Origin: Pseudomarimonas salicorniae
GTDB taxonomy: Bacteria; Pseudomonadota; Gammaproteobacteria; Xanthomonadales; Xanthomonadaceae
NCBI RefSeq assembly: GCF_023156535.1
Contig: NZ_JALNMH010000007.1
Location: forward strand, 124,001-188,000
DNA length: 64,000 nucleotides
Direction of reading: 5' to 3'
Positions 17,254 to 26,517 of the stretch are shown one piece after another. The notes below the pieces were generated by a model. That model saw only the letters and a list, made by a program, of their open reading frames with translations. It was not told where the DNA came from and did no database searches. A program made the translations under genes and the position numbers. Position 1 is the stretch's first letter. Each line of letters starts with the position of its first letter.

Positions 17254-17601
17254 TCAGCGCGGCAGCGGCGCCAGCAGGGCGGCGAGCAGGGCCGCTTGCT
17301 GGCGCAGCCGCAGCCGCACCCGCGGGCGAGGGCGAGTGCGCCTGGCCATGCCGCGGCGCGCCAGGCTGCGTCGTTGCACTACCGTCACGGGCGCGGCCCC
17401 ACGCAGTTGCAGCAGGCGGGTGATGACGGCAGAGGCCGGCAGCAGCAGACCGTACACGGTCGCCGGCGCGAAGTGCCCGGCAGCGGCCAGTTCGGCGGAG
17501 AACAGCAGGCAGCCCAGCCCTCCGGCCAGCAGGGCCAGCAGGGCGAGGGCAAGCAGCGGGTCGATCAGGGCTTGAGTGCGGGCGGCGGCAGTGCGGAACA
17601 T
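17254..17601 (-). CDS. Small membrane protein with arginine-rich tail
   Basis: Unrecognised protein of 115 residues. It has two hydrophobic segments (about 16-35 and 45-62) and then a very basic stretch (about 77-102) rich in RR and RPRPR, ending in a short Leu/Ala helix. AAGGAG lies 9 bases before the ATG at 17601, which supports it as a real gene. It sits between patatin and mltB on the same strand. By the positive-inside rule the basic part should face the cytoplasm. No function can be assigned. Confidence 0.55.
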   Translation of the reverse strand: MFRTAAARTQALIDPLLALALLALLAGGLGCLLFSAELAAAGHFAPATVYGLLLPASAVITRLLQLRGAAPVTVVQRRSLARRGMARRTRPRPRVRLRLRQQAALLAALLAPLPR

Positions 17602-17656
17602 GGCGGCAGGCTCCTTGGGGCTTGCCGGGCAGCCTTGCAGCCCTCCATCTCAGCGG

Positions 17657-18640
17657 CTAAGACTGCAGTCGCTCCTCGCTGGGCGGCAGGGCGGCCTGGT
17701 CCTCGCCCTCCGGCACCGGCTCGCCGCGCAGGGCTTCCAGCGCCCGCCGGGCGGCCTGGCGGCCGATATCGATCACCTCGCGGGCACGCCAGTACTCGTG
17801 GAACATGCAGGTGTCGCGCGGCACGCGGATCAGCAGGTCGGGCGGGTCCATGGCCAGCTGCAGGCGCGATAGCTGGGCCTGCATGGTGTCCAGCGAGCGC
17901 GACATGAGATTGAGCAGGCCGGGCTGCTGCGGCGGGGCCGGGCGCTTCTCGAACAGCGAGTCCATCAGCTGGGTGATCCTCCCGCGCAGGCTCTCGTCCG
18001 GGGCCTCGTCTCCTGCCTCCTCGCCCAGCTCCAGCAGGTCGGCGCGCTCGCGGAAATGGCGCAGGGCCACAGGCACCCGATCGTTGACGTCCACCGCGAC
18101 CACCAGATCGACGTGGGTCAGCCGGGTGGCGGCAATCGGCAGCGGCGCCAGCAGTCCGCCATCGACCAGCTCGCGGCCGCCCACGCGGTGCGGGGTGAAC
18201 ACCATCGGGATGGCGATGGAGGCGCGGATGGCATCGAACAGCGGGCCACGGTTCAGCCAGACCTCGCGCTGGGTGGCGATGTCGGTCGCCACCGCGGTGA
18301 ACGGGATCGGCAGATCCTCGATGCGATGCTCGCCCACCAGCTCGCGCATGACCCCGATCAGGCGCTCGCCCTTGATCAGGCCCGGGTGGCCGAAGGCGAA
18401 GTCGAGCAGGCGGATGACATCGCCGCGCTCCAGCGATCGGACCCAGTCGCGGTAATCGCGCAGCCGGCCCGCCGCGTGGATACCGCCGACCAGGGCGCCC
18501 ATCGAGGCACCGGCGATGGCGGCAATGCGAAAGCCCGCCTGCTCCAGTTCCTCGATGACACCGATATGCGCGAGGCCGCGCGCCCCGCCCGACCCCAGAA
18601 CCAGGGCGATGTCCAGGCGGTCGCCGTCCTCAACCGCCAT
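17657..18640 (-). CDS. Patatin-like phospholipase (RssA type)
   Basis: Putative serine esterase or lipid acyl hydrolase of 327 residues. The Ser-Asp dyad of patatins is present: Ser46 in AGASMGALVGG and Asp in ELVDGGLLAPLP, with the oxyanion loop GSGGARGLAHIGV. The C-terminal 100 residues are charged and less conserved. The ATG at 18640 overlaps the end of the WYL regulator by 11 bases, so the two are probably one transcript. Cellular substrate unknown. Confidence 0.9.
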   Translation of the reverse strand: MAVEDGDRLDIALVLGSGGARGLAHIGVIEELEQAGFRIAAIAGASMGALVGGIHAAGRLRDYRDWVRSLERGDVIRLLDFAFGHPGLIKGERLIGVMRELVGEHRIEDLPIPFTAVATDIATQREVWLNRGPLFDAIRASIAIPMVFTPHRVGGRELVDGGLLAPLPIAATRLTHVDLVVAVDVNDRVPVALRHFRERADLLELGEEAGDEAPDESLRGRITQLMDSLFEKRPAPPQQPGLLNLMSRSLDTMQAQLSRLQLAMDPPDLLIRVPRDTCMFHEYWRAREVIDIGRQAARRALEALRGEPVPEGEDQAALPPSEERLQS

Positions 18641-19601
18641 AGTTGGACAGCGCCAGCTGCAGCAGGATGCGCATCTCGGCGCGCAAGCCGGGCGGATCGA
18701 CCACCTCGGCGTCCGGGCCATAGCGGAGCACGTCCATCAGCAGCTCCTTCGGATTCGAATACGGAAGCTTCAGCTCGTAGCCACCATCGTCGAGGCGGCG
18801 GCCCTGCTGCTTGCTGTGCCAATGCTCATCGGCCACCCAGCGCGCCGCATGCGGCGAGAAGCGCAGGGTTGCCCAGCCCTTGGCCGGTCCGGAAAAGATG
18901 CCGTAGCTGCTCGCCAGATGACCATCCAGCTCGGCCTCCGCCACGTCGATGGCCGCCTCGTCCCTCCGCTGCGGCCGGGCGATGCGGTCGACGGCAAAGC
19001 TGCGCAGCGCCTCGCGGTCGTGGTCCCAGGCATCGAGGTACCAGTTGTCCCGGTAGTGGGTCAGCCGCTGCGGAGAGACCCGACGCCGGGTCTGGGCATC
19101 GGTGGAGCGCGCCCGGTACTCGAAGTCCAGCCGCTGACGCTCTAGCACCGCCGAAGCGATGGCGCGGAAGGCGACCTCGTCCAGGGAGCGGATCGCCGCG
19201 GCGATCACCCGTACCCGCTCGACCGGGAAGCGCTTGCCCCCCGCCTGCTCGGCCAGCAGCCCGTCGATGCGGGCTTTCAGCGGTGCCAAGGCCGACGACA
19301 GCACGCCGGGTCCGGTGCGGGCCAGCAGCTGGTGCGCGGCGAGAAGGGCGTGCAGCTCGTCCGAGGTCAGCCACAGGCCCGGCAGCTCGAAGCGCGGTCC
19401 CGAGGCTTCGGCATAGTGGAAGCCCTCGGGGTCCTCGCTCTTCTCGATCGGCGCGCCGAGCGCATCGCGCAGGTGGGCGATATCGCGGTAGATGGTTGCG
19501 CGCGAGCACTCGAGTTCGTCCATGAGCCGACGCAGCGGGACCGGGTAGCGGGCGGCCGAGAGCAGCCGGTGCAGCGAGAGGATGCGTTCGTAGCGGTCCA
19601 T
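18630..19601 (-). CDS. WYL-domain transcriptional regulator (YafY family)
   Basis: DNA-binding regulator of 323 residues. It has an N-terminal HTH_11 helix-turn-helix (about 5-60, with CSRATIYRDIAHLRDALGAP), a WYL ligand-binding domain (about 140-225, with RLTHYRDNWYLDAWD) and a C-terminal WCX extension. The ATG at 19601 is the only good start. It is divergent from the SLC13-type transporter with 132 bases between, so it may regulate that gene as well as its own operon with the patatin gene. The effector is unknown. Confidence 0.9.
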   Translation of the reverse strand: MDRYERILSLHRLLSAARYPVPLRRLMDELECSRATIYRDIAHLRDALGAPIEKSEDPEGFHYAEASGPRFELPGLWLTSDELHALLAAHQLLARTGPGVLSSALAPLKARIDGLLAEQAGGKRFPVERVRVIAAAIRSLDEVAFRAIASAVLERQRLDFEYRARSTDAQTRRRVSPQRLTHYRDNWYLDAWDHDREALRSFAVDRIARPQRRDEAAIDVAEAELDGHLASSYGIFSGPAKGWATLRFSPHAARWVADEHWHSKQQGRRLDDGGYELKLPYSNPKELLMDVLRYGPDAEVVDPPGLRAEMRILLQLALSNYGG

Positions 19602-19733
19602 GGCGTCCCTGTGGGCGCGGAAGCGCCGTGGCAGGCCCCGAAGGGCCAGGTCCGGCGACTGCCGCAATGGGCACATTTTGCGTTCCGCCCCGCACAGACG
19701 CCACCATTGGCATCCCTTCGACCGGCCGACCCC

Positions 19734-21500
19734 ATGACGCTGGATGCCGCCCTGACCTTCGCCGTGCTGCTCGGCACCGTCGCCCTTTTCGTCAGCGAGA
19801 AGCTCTCCGTCGACGTGGTGGCCCTGCTGGCGCTGGCGGCCCTGCTGGTGCTGGGGCTGGTCAACCCCGAGCAGGCCCTGTCCGGATTCGCCAGCGAGGC
19901 GACCATCACGGTGGCCGCGATGTTCGTGCTCAGCGCCGCGCTGTCGCGGACCGGGGCGCTGCGCGCGATCGCCCATCTGTTCTCGAAACTCAAGACACCC
20001 GGACGGTTCACATTGGTGGTGATGGCCTGCCTTGGCGCCATGTCGGCCTTCGTCAACAACACCGCTGCGATGGCCGTGTTCCTGCCGCTGGTGCTGGCCA
20101 GCGCAGCGCGCAACAAGTTCTCTGCCTCCAAAGTACTGATCCCTATGTCCTATGCCGCGCAGATGGGAGGCGTGTGCACCCTGATCGGCACCTCGACCAA
20201 CCTGCTGGTCGACTCGATCGCCCGCGACCTCGGCCATCCGGGCTTTGGCCTGTTCGACTTCGGCCTGCTGGGCCTTGCCACCATGGCCGCCGGATTCGTC
20301 TACCTGCTGCTGGTCGGCCGCCATCTGCTGCCTTCCAACCGCCAGGCCGAGCTCAGCGAGAACTACGAGCTGGGCAAGTACATGACCGAGCTGCGCGTGC
20401 TTGAGGGCTCGCCGCTGGTCGGGCAGTCGGTCGCCGACGCCAAGCTTGGCGAACGCTACGGGGTCTACGTGCTGGAGCTGCTGCGCGGCGACGAGGAGGT
20501 CTGGGCTCCGCGGGCGCAGAAGCTGCAGGCGAACGACATCCTGCTGGTCCGCGGCGACTGGCAGAAGCTGACCGACATGCGCGATGAAACCAAACTGGTG
20601 CTGGAGCCCAAGTTCAAGCTGCGCGACTCGCAGTTCGATGCGCCAGACCAGGTCCTGACCGAGGCGATGATCTCGCCCGGCTCGCGCTTTGTCGGCCATA
20701 CCCTGGCCGAGCTGGACTTCCAGTGGCACTACAACGCCACCGTGCTGGCCATCCACCGCCGCGGCGAAGTGCTGCGCAACACCCTGCGCGACGCCCGGCT
20801 CAACGTCGGCGACGTGCTGCTGATGCTGGCCCGTTCGGACGAGATGCCGCACCTGCGGCGCAACCGGAACTTCATCGTCCTGAGCGCGCGTGAGGACGAC
20901 GCCGCGCAGCGACGCAAGGCCTGGCTGGCCATCGGCACCATGGCTGCCGTGGTCGGCGTCGCCGCGGCCGGCTGGCTGCCGATTGTCACCTCGGCGATCA
21001 TCGGCTGCCTGGCCGTGGTCCTGCTCGGCTGCCTTGAGCCCGAAGAGGCCTACGAGGCGATCGACTGGCGGGTGATCATCCTGCTTGCCGGCGTCCTGCC
21101 GCTGGGCATCGCCCTGCAGACGTCAGGCGCGGCGGGTCTGCTGGTCGACGGCGCGCTCGGCCTCATCGGGGACGGCAGTCCGCTGCTGGCCCTGGCCATG
21201 ATCTACCTGCTGACCGCCACCCTGACCGAAGCGATGAGCAACAACGCGGCCGCCGTCCTGCTGGCGCCGATCGCCTTCGCCACCGCCCAGGCGCTCGGCG
21301 TCAGCCCTACGCCCTTCCTGGTCGCGGTCGCCTTTGCCGCCTCGACCAGCTTCGCCACTCCGGTGGGCTATCAGACCAACACCATGGTCTACAGCGTCGG
21401 CGGCTACCGCTTCGCCGACTTCGTGCGGGTCGGCCTGCCACTGAACCTGGTGTTCTGGGCCCTCTCGGTGTTCCTGATCCCGCGCCTGTTCCCGTTCTGA
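19734..21500 (+). CDS. SLC13-family anion/Na+ permease with RCK_C domains
   Basis: A 588-residue inner-membrane transporter of the divalent anion:sodium symporter type. Two membrane halves (about 1-200 and 400-588) flank a cytoplasmic region with two TrkA-C/RCK_C domains (about 220-300 and 305-385), the usual design of this subgroup. The SNT-like signatures are seen as MSAFVNNTAAMAVFLPL with GTSTNLLV in the first half, and EAMSNNAAAVLLAP with FATPVGYQTNTMVY in the second. The substrate (sulfate, dicarboxylate or other) cannot be told. The ATG at 19734 was chosen because the first helix starts directly after it. Confidence 0.92.
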   Translation: MTLDAALTFAVLLGTVALFVSEKLSVDVVALLALAALLVLGLVNPEQALSGFASEATITVAAMFVLSAALSRTGALRAIAHLFSKLKTPGRFTLVVMACLGAMSAFVNNTAAMAVFLPLVLASAARNKFSASKVLIPMSYAAQMGGVCTLIGTSTNLLVDSIARDLGHPGFGLFDFGLLGLATMAAGFVYLLLVGRHLLPSNRQAELSENYELGKYMTELRVLEGSPLVGQSVADAKLGERYGVYVLELLRGDEEVWAPRAQKLQANDILLVRGDWQKLTDMRDETKLVLEPKFKLRDSQFDAPDQVLTEAMISPGSRFVGHTLAELDFQWHYNATVLAIHRRGEVLRNTLRDARLNVGDVLLMLARSDEMPHLRRNRNFIVLSAREDDAAQRRKAWLAIGTMAAVVGVAAAGWLPIVTSAIIGCLAVVLLGCLEPEEAYEAIDWRVIILLAGVLPLGIALQTSGAAGLLVDGALGLIGDGSPLLALAMIYLLTATLTEAMSNNAAAVLLAPIAFATAQALGVSPTPFLVAVAFAASTSFATPVGYQTNTMVYSVGGYRFADFVRVGLPLNLVFWALSVFLIPRLFPF

Positions 21501-21572
21501 TCCTTGTTCACCCGGGGTTTCCGGGTATGGCGGGTACCATGTCGGCCGTTTTTTGACCGTCAGGAGCCCCGC

Positions 21573-22340
21573 ATGATCCGTAACGCCCTCGCCCTGGGCC
21601 TTGCCCTTGGCCTTGTATCCACCGCCGCCCTTGCCGACGAGACCGAGAAGACCGAAGGCTGGTCCGGGACCGGCGAGCTGGGTTTCGCTCTGGCCCGTGG
21701 CAATGCCAAGTCGGAGAACCTCAACACCAAGCTGAGCTTCGTCAACGAAGACGATCAGTGGAAACACCAGTTCAACCTGTCGGCGCTGCGTGCCAAGGGC
21801 GAGACCTCGGGTGACTTCGACGGCGACGGGATCGAGGAAGAGCGCTTCGAGCTCAACGCCAACCGCTACCAGGCGGGTGCCTCCAGCGCGCTCAAGATGA
21901 ACGAGCGCGCCTACTGGGTTGGCACCCTGCGCTACGAGAACGACGACTTCGCCCCTTCCGAACACCAGACCACCTTCGCGCTCGGCTACGGCTACAGCGT
22001 GATCAAGAACGACACCACGCTGCTGAACCTGGAAGCCGGCCCCGGCTACCGCCGAGCCAAGAACGCCAGCACCGGCGAGACCGACTCCGACACCATCTTC
22101 CGCGCCCAGGCCGAGTTCGCTCACCAGCTGACCGAGAACACCTCGCTGGACAACCTCCTGCTGGTCGAAGCCGGCGACGACAACACCTTCGTCCAGAACG
22201 ACTTCGGGCTTAAGGTGGCGATGAACAGCAAGCTGGCGCTGAAGGCGGGCGTGCAGGTCCGCAACAACAGCGACGTCGGCCCCGGCGTCGACAAGACCGA
22301 CACGCTGACCACGGTGAATCTGGTCTACACCTTCCGCTGA
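21573..22340 (+). CDS. DUF481 outer-membrane beta-barrel protein
   Basis: A 255-residue outer-membrane protein of the DUF481 (YdiY, salt-induced) family. It has a signal peptide (MIRNALALGLALGLVSTAALA), alternating amphipathic strands through the length, the family opening WSGTGELGFALARGNAKSENLN, and a final VNLVYTFR with terminal aromatic-basic residues as in barrel proteins. CAGGAG lies about 8 bases before the ATG. Function of the family is not established. Single gene between the SLC13 transporter and a repeat-filled gap. Confidence 0.9.
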   Translation: MIRNALALGLALGLVSTAALADETEKTEGWSGTGELGFALARGNAKSENLNTKLSFVNEDDQWKHQFNLSALRAKGETSGDFDGDGIEEERFELNANRYQAGASSALKMNERAYWVGTLRYENDDFAPSEHQTTFALGYGYSVIKNDTTLLNLEAGPGYRRAKNASTGETDSDTIFRAQAEFAHQLTENTSLDNLLLVEAGDDNTFVQNDFGLKVAMNSKLALKAGVQVRNNSDVGPGVDKTDTLTTVNLVYTFR

Positions 22341-22443
22341 GCCGCATCCGACGCACCCCATCCGGGCCTGCAGCAAGCCGCTGAAGGGCTGGATGGGGCG
22401 CGAAGCAGACATTCGCCACCGTCCCCGATCGGGCGGGCTTTTC

Positions 22444-22539
22444 GTAGGAGCGGACATGGCCGCGACCGCGGAGCTTCGCCCTTGCCTCGGTCTGTGGCGA
22501 ACACGTCACGCCGCGGTCGCGCCCATGTGCGCTCCTACA
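22444..22539. repeat. Inverted pair of GTAGGAGCG palindromic repeats
   Basis: One unit runs GTAGGAGCGGACATGGCCGC to about 22471, and the opposed unit at 22511-22539 runs CCGCGGTCGCGCCCATGTGC to GCTCCTAC. The two arms are near-perfect reverse complements about 40 bases apart. Same family as the pair at 8536-8641. Confidence 0.8.
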
Positions 22540-22569
22540 GTCGGGCTTCGTTGGGCGTCAGCGAAGCCC

Positions 22570-22642
22570 CATAGGGTGCGTCTTGGACGCACCGATACGG
22601 GCGTTCGGACGGTACGCCCGGTGCGGCCAGCCGCACCCTATG
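22570..22642. repeat. Inverted pair of CATAGGGTGCG palindromic repeats
   Basis: Unit one at 22570-22593 (CATAGGGTGCGTCTTGGACG continuing CACC) faces unit two at 22620-22642 (GGTGCGGCCAGCCGCACCCTATG). The same family gives the single unit at 9633-9655. Confidence 0.8.
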
Positions 22643-22685
22643 CATGTCTGCTTTGCGCCCTGACCGGCCGCCGCGTGCGGTGGGC

Positions 22686-23609
22686 TCAGGCCGGCTCGCC
22701 GAGCAGCCTGCGAGCGCCCTGGGCGAGCAGGGCCTCGGCGACCCGCTCGCCGAGTTGCCCGGGAGATTCGGCCTCGGCCGCGGCCAGGTGGGCGCGGATC
22801 AGTTCGCCGCTGGCGGCATCGCCCACCAGGCCCTGGAGGTCCATGCCGCCGCCTTCGCGCAAGGTGGCGAAGGCCGCGACCGGCACATGGCAACTGCCGT
22901 GCAGATGCCGGTTCATGGCCCGCTCCGCCTCGACGCAGCGCCGCGTATCGAGGTCGTCGAGGGGCGCCAGCAATCCGGCGACCTCGGGATCCCCCTCGCG
23001 GGCTTCGATGGCGATGGCCCCCTGGGCTGGCGCCGGTAGCCACTCGGGGGCGGCCATCCGGTCGCGGATCCTTGCGTCGAAGCCAAGACGCATCAGTCCG
23101 GCGCAGGCCAGCACGATGGCGTCATACTCGCCGGCGTCGAGCTTGGCCAGTCGTGTGTTCACGTTGCCGCGCAGGTCGCGGAGCACGAGATCGGGGCGCT
23201 GCGCGCGCAGCTGGGCCTGGCGGCGCAGCGAGGAGGTGCCGACCACGGCGGCTTCCGGCAGGTCGTCGAGCGTCGCATGGCGCGGGCTGACGAAGGCATC
23301 GAAGGGGTCCGCGCGCTGCAGGATCGACGGCAGACAGAACGGGCCGTCGAGCTCCATCGGCACGTCCTTGAGCGAATGCACTGCGCAGTCGGCTTCGCCG
23401 CGCAGCATGGCCAGCTCCAGCTCCTTGAGGAACAGCCCCTTGCCGCCTATCGCGGCCAGCGAGCGGTCCAGCACCTCGTCGCCGCGGGTGGACAGCGGGA
23501 CGAGCTCGACCACCAGGCCAGGGTGGAGTGTGCGCAAAAGCGAAGCAACATGTTCAGTCTGCCAGAGGGCCAGCGCACTCTTGCGCGTGGCGATGCGAAG
23601 TGGTCTCAC
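22686..23609 (-). CDS. hemC: Porphobilinogen deaminase
   Basis: Hydroxymethylbilane synthase of 307 residues joins four porphobilinogens in haem synthesis. Signatures: [14 protein letters not shown] at the start, [32 protein letters not shown], and [10 protein letters not shown] with the dipyrromethane-binding Cys. The start is a GTG at 23609; no ATG exists close to the conserved N-terminus, and 10 bases separate it from algR. The algZ-algR-hemC order is conserved in pseudomonads and xanthomonads. Confidence 0.95.
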   Translation of the reverse strand: MRPLRIATRKSALALWQTEHVASLLRTLHPGLVVELVPLSTRGDEVLDRSLAAIGGKGLFLKELELAMLRGEADCAVHSLKDVPMELDGPFCLPSILQRADPFDAFVSPRHATLDDLPEAAVVGTSSLRRQAQLRAQRPDLVLRDLRGNVNTRLAKLDAGEYDAIVLACAGLMRLGFDARIRDRMAAPEWLPAPAQGAIAIEAREGDPEVAGLLAPLDDLDTRRCVEAERAMNRHLHGSCHVPVAAFATLREGGGMDLQGLVGDAASGELIRAHLAAAEAESPGQLGERVAEALLAQGARRLLGEPA

Positions 23610-23619
23610 GGGCGATCGG

Positions 23620-24354
23620 TCACAGTTCCAGAACTTTCTTTCGTAGGCCCGGCAGGCATCGGCGGGATACATCGAGCAGCTCGCTCGTATTGCGCAGCCG
23701 GGCCCGGGTGTGGCCGTCGGCTCCGCGGCGCAGCTCCATGATCTCGTCGGCGGCGACCAGGCAGTTGCGGTGGATGCGCAGGAAGCGGTCGCCGAACTCT
23801 GATTCCAGGGATTTCAGCGAGTCCTCGATGAGATCCTCGCCGTGGGCGTGGTGGATGACCACGTATTTCTCGTCGGCCTGCAGGTAGCGGATCTCCTCGA
23901 TCGGGATCAGCCGCATGCTGCCGCGAAGGCGTGCGCACAAGTGGGTGCGCTGGCGCTCTTCACCGGCGGCCTCGTCGATCGCCGCAAGCCCCGGTGGCCC
24001 GATGCGCCGGGCGCGCCCCAAGGCCTCGCGCAGGCGCTCGACGCGCACCGGCTTGAGCAGGTAGTCGATCGCGCCGGCTTCGAAGGCGGCGAGCGCGTGC
24101 TCGTCATAGGCAGTGCAGAAGACAACGGCCGGGGCGTGGCTGGTCGAGGCCAGATGCGCAGCCGCCTCCAGCCCGTCCATCACCGGCATGGCGATGTCCA
24201 GCAGCACGAGGTCGGGCTTGAGCGCAGCAGCCTGCTCGCAGCCCTCCCGTCCATTGCTTGCTTCGGCCACCACCTCGGCGCCCTCGACCTGGCCGAGCAG
24301 ATCGCGGAGTCGCTGCCGCGCGAGCGGCTCGTCGTCAACGATCAGGATGCGCAT
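23620..24354 (-). CDS. algR: LytTR-type response regulator AlgR
   Basis: A 244-residue response regulator with a receiver domain (phospho-acceptor Asp53 in LVLLDIAMP) and a C-terminal LytTR DNA-binding domain (about 140-240, with [15 protein letters not shown] and [11 protein letters not shown]). In Pseudomonas, AlgR controls alginate, type IV pili and virulence; the targets here are unknown. It overlaps algZ by 20 bases. The ATG at 24354 opens directly into RILIVDDEP. Confidence 0.93.
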   Translation of the reverse strand: MRILIVDDEPLARQRLRDLLGQVEGAEVVAEASNGREGCEQAAALKPDLVLLDIAMPVMDGLEAAAHLASTSHAPAVVFCTAYDEHALAAFEAGAIDYLLKPVRVERLREALGRARRIGPPGLAAIDEAAGEERQRTHLCARLRGSMRLIPIEEIRYLQADEKYVVIHHAHGEDLIEDSLKSLESEFGDRFLRIHRNCLVAADEIMELRRGADGHTRARLRNTSELLDVSRRCLPGLRKKVLEL

Positions 24355-25432
24355 CGTTCGCCGTGTCCTGCAGCGGAAGTCGGACAGTACAGCGATAGTA
24401 GCCGTCATGATAGCCGCGGGTCATCCTCGCCGCGTCGCCGAAGTGGTAGGACAGACGCTGCAGGATGTTCGGAAGGGCATGGCGATTGCCGCCGGACAGC
24501 GCGTCCTGCGGCGGCGGGCAGGGATTCAGCACCTCGATTTCCGCAGCGCCCCCGCGCGCATGGACGCCGATCGAGATACGCCCCCCTCGCGGCAGCCGCG
24601 CCAGGCCGTGGTGAACGGCGTTCTCGATCAGTGGCTGGATGCTCAGCTTGGGCACCCGCACCCGGCCCACCAGGGATTCGTCGAGGCGCCAGTCGACCTC
24701 GAGACGCTCGGCCAGCCTCAATTTCTCGATGGCGAGGTACTGACGGCACAGCGCCAGTTCCTCGTCCAGGCCGCACATGCCGTCGCCCGCGCCCAGAGCG
24801 GCTCGGAACAGGTCGGCGAGGTCCTCCACCGCGCGCTCGGCGGTCTCGGGATCATGCCGCACCAGGCTGGCGATGCTGTTCATGCTGTTGAACAGGAAAT
24901 GCGGACGGATCCGCGCCTGCAGCGCGTCGACCGCGGCCCTCGCCTGGGCCCGCTCATTACGCAGCCAGAGCTCCTGTACGTGGAAGTAGCGCAGCAGGAA
25001 GGCGCTTAGCACCGCGCATATCGCGCCGCTGCGCCAGACCAGCTCGGCGCCGAGGCCGTCTTCGGAACCGGGCACGATGAGCACGTCAGAGAGTTCCACG
25101 ACCAGGGCGCAGGCAAGAAGTGTGGCCAGAACCGGCAAGGCCCAGGCGACCAGCGCCCCGGCGGGCAGCGGCAGGCGGCGCAGCGGGTCGCGCATCTTGC
25201 AGAGCAGGACGGCGCAGAGCACGGCCAGCCACAGGGCCAGCGCGCTGGCGGCGAAGAAGGGTCCGCCGCCCTGCAACCCCGAGGGCGCCAGCCAAAGCAC
25301 CACCACCACCAGTTCCGCGGCCACCAGGGTAGTGAAGAGGATCTTCGCCCGGCAGAAATCCGCCGGCTCGAAAGGGGTTGCCCAGGCTCGATGCCAGTGC
25401 CGACGCCAGCGTTCCCAGCGATGCGTCAACAT
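24335..25432 (-). CDS. algZ: AlgZ/FimS-type sensor histidine kinase
   Basis: A 365-residue membrane kinase of the LytS-like His_kinase family. Four or so membrane helices (about 30-148) precede the kinase region with His178 in ARIRPHFLFNSMNSIASL, then LSIQPLIENAVHHG (N box). It lacks an extra sensor domain, so it may sense within the membrane. Partner of AlgR, whose start it overlaps. The ATG at 25432 is the only good start before the basic N-terminus. Confidence 0.92.
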   Translation of the reverse strand: MLTHRWERWRRHWHRAWATPFEPADFCRAKILFTTLVAAELVVVVLWLAPSGLQGGGPFFAASALALWLAVLCAVLLCKMRDPLRRLPLPAGALVAWALPVLATLLACALVVELSDVLIVPGSEDGLGAELVWRSGAICAVLSAFLLRYFHVQELWLRNERAQARAAVDALQARIRPHFLFNSMNSIASLVRHDPETAERAVEDLADLFRAALGAGDGMCGLDEELALCRQYLAIEKLRLAERLEVDWRLDESLVGRVRVPKLSIQPLIENAVHHGLARLPRGGRISIGVHARGGAAEIEVLNPCPPPQDALSGGNRHALPNILQRLSYHFGDAARMTRGYHDGYYRCTVRLPLQDTANDAHPDR

Positions 25433-25588
25433 CGGAACGGCGTCCTGGCTTTGTGGCTCTGCGCTCGCCCACCCATTGCCCTTCCCCGGAGCCCGAACCC
25501 GGCCTCAAGTGGAGCATGTCCGCGGGCGCAGGGCCAAGCCCTGCCGTCGACGGCAGCGTCGCGTGCGTCGGAAGGGCGCGGACACGAG

Positions 25589-25615
25589 GACGCCCGGGCA
25601 CGCGGCCCGGGCGTC
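25589..25615 (-). terminator. Strong hairpin after the porin gene
   Basis: Perfect 11-base-pair stem GACGCCCGGGC-acgcg-GCCCGGGCGTC, 20 bases after the stop of the TorF-like gene and before algZ. There is no U tract, so it may be a weak or factor-assisted terminator. Confidence 0.55.
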
Positions 25616-25634
25616 GACGGTCAGCACCGGCTGA

Positions 25635-26324
25635 TCAGAAGATGTCGACGCTGGTCGAAAGGGTAAACAGGACCCGTCCGTCGGCGTTCGGCGCATCATC
25701 AAGGCTGGTGTCGGAATAGCCGACGTAGAAGCTGAACGAGCCGACTTCGCGGGACAGGCCGACCTGGCCGTGCGTGTAGTCCTCGAGCGAGCCGTCCGAG
25801 TAGTTCACCCGGGTGCCCTCGAGGTCCAGCGACCAGTTCTCGCTGATGGCGAATGAGTGGAGCAGCTTGAAGCGGTTGAAGCTGCCGCCGAAAACGTCAT
25901 CGTCGTCGCCGAGGAAGAGCTTCGCCGTGGTGCCGGTCGGGAAGGTCAGCGCGCCCATGACCTCGCCGTAGTCGTAGCTGGAGGGGGCTCCGGTGTAGGT
26001 GTAGTACAGCACGCCCACGTCCCAGCCCCAGCCACTGTCGTATTCCTGGGCATAGCCGGCGTAGTAGTCGATCTCGATATCGGCCGGATCGCCGTCGCCG
26101 AAGTCGACGTTGGAGCCCCAGATGCCTGCGTAGAAGCCGCTGTCCGCGGCGTAGTCGAAGCTCGCCTGGAAGGCCGGGTGGAAGTCGCCGTCGTCGCTGC
26201 CCTGGGTCTGGCTGATGCCGTCGAACAGGTAGTCGGAAGCGAAGGTGAAGGTGGCCGAGGCCGAGCCCGCCACGGCGGAGCCGCCGAAACCGGCAAGGGC
26301 CAGGAACAGGATGGTGCGACGCAT
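25635..26324 (-). CDS. TorF-like outer-membrane porin
   Basis: A 229-residue outer-membrane beta-barrel protein of the family annotated as TorF putative porin (Gcw_chp). It has a signal peptide (MRRTILFLALAGFGGSAVAG), then ATFTFASDYLFDGISQTQ, the typical family opening FxSDYxFRGxSQT, and a C-terminus DIF ending in Phe as in barrel proteins. It is rich in Asp, Tyr and Gly. GGGGTTCAC precedes the ATG at 26324. Its substrate is unknown. Confidence 0.88.
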   Translation of the reverse strand: MRRTILFLALAGFGGSAVAGSASATFTFASDYLFDGISQTQGSDDGDFHPAFQASFDYAADSGFYAGIWGSNVDFGDGDPADIEIDYYAGYAQEYDSGWGWDVGVLYYTYTGAPSSYDYGEVMGALTFPTGTTAKLFLGDDDDVFGGSFNRFKLLHSFAISENWSLDLEGTRVNYSDGSLEDYTHGQVGLSREVGSFSFYVGYSDTSLDDAPNADGRVLFTLSTSVDIF

Positions 26325-26517
26325 GTGAACCCCCTTTCTAACGTGCCTTGGGTCGATATGCCGATGGCGGCGGGGCATGGCCGCGCGCCGCGGCGTCTGC
26401 TTTCGGATTGCGGTTGCCGGATCGGGGACCGGTGAGTCGATGGTGGCCGTGGGAAATCCGATTTGCAAACCCTTTTCGGGGATTATTGCGGTGCAACATG
26501 CACCAGACCGGGGCGAC

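Larger units (their letters stand above)
22341..22685. other. Repeat-filled gap between DUF481 gene and hemC
   Basis: No gene is seen. The gap holds two nested families of palindromic repeats (listed separately at 22444-22539 and 22570-22642), between two genes whose 3' ends face each other. The repeats may serve as a two-way terminator. Confidence 0.7.
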
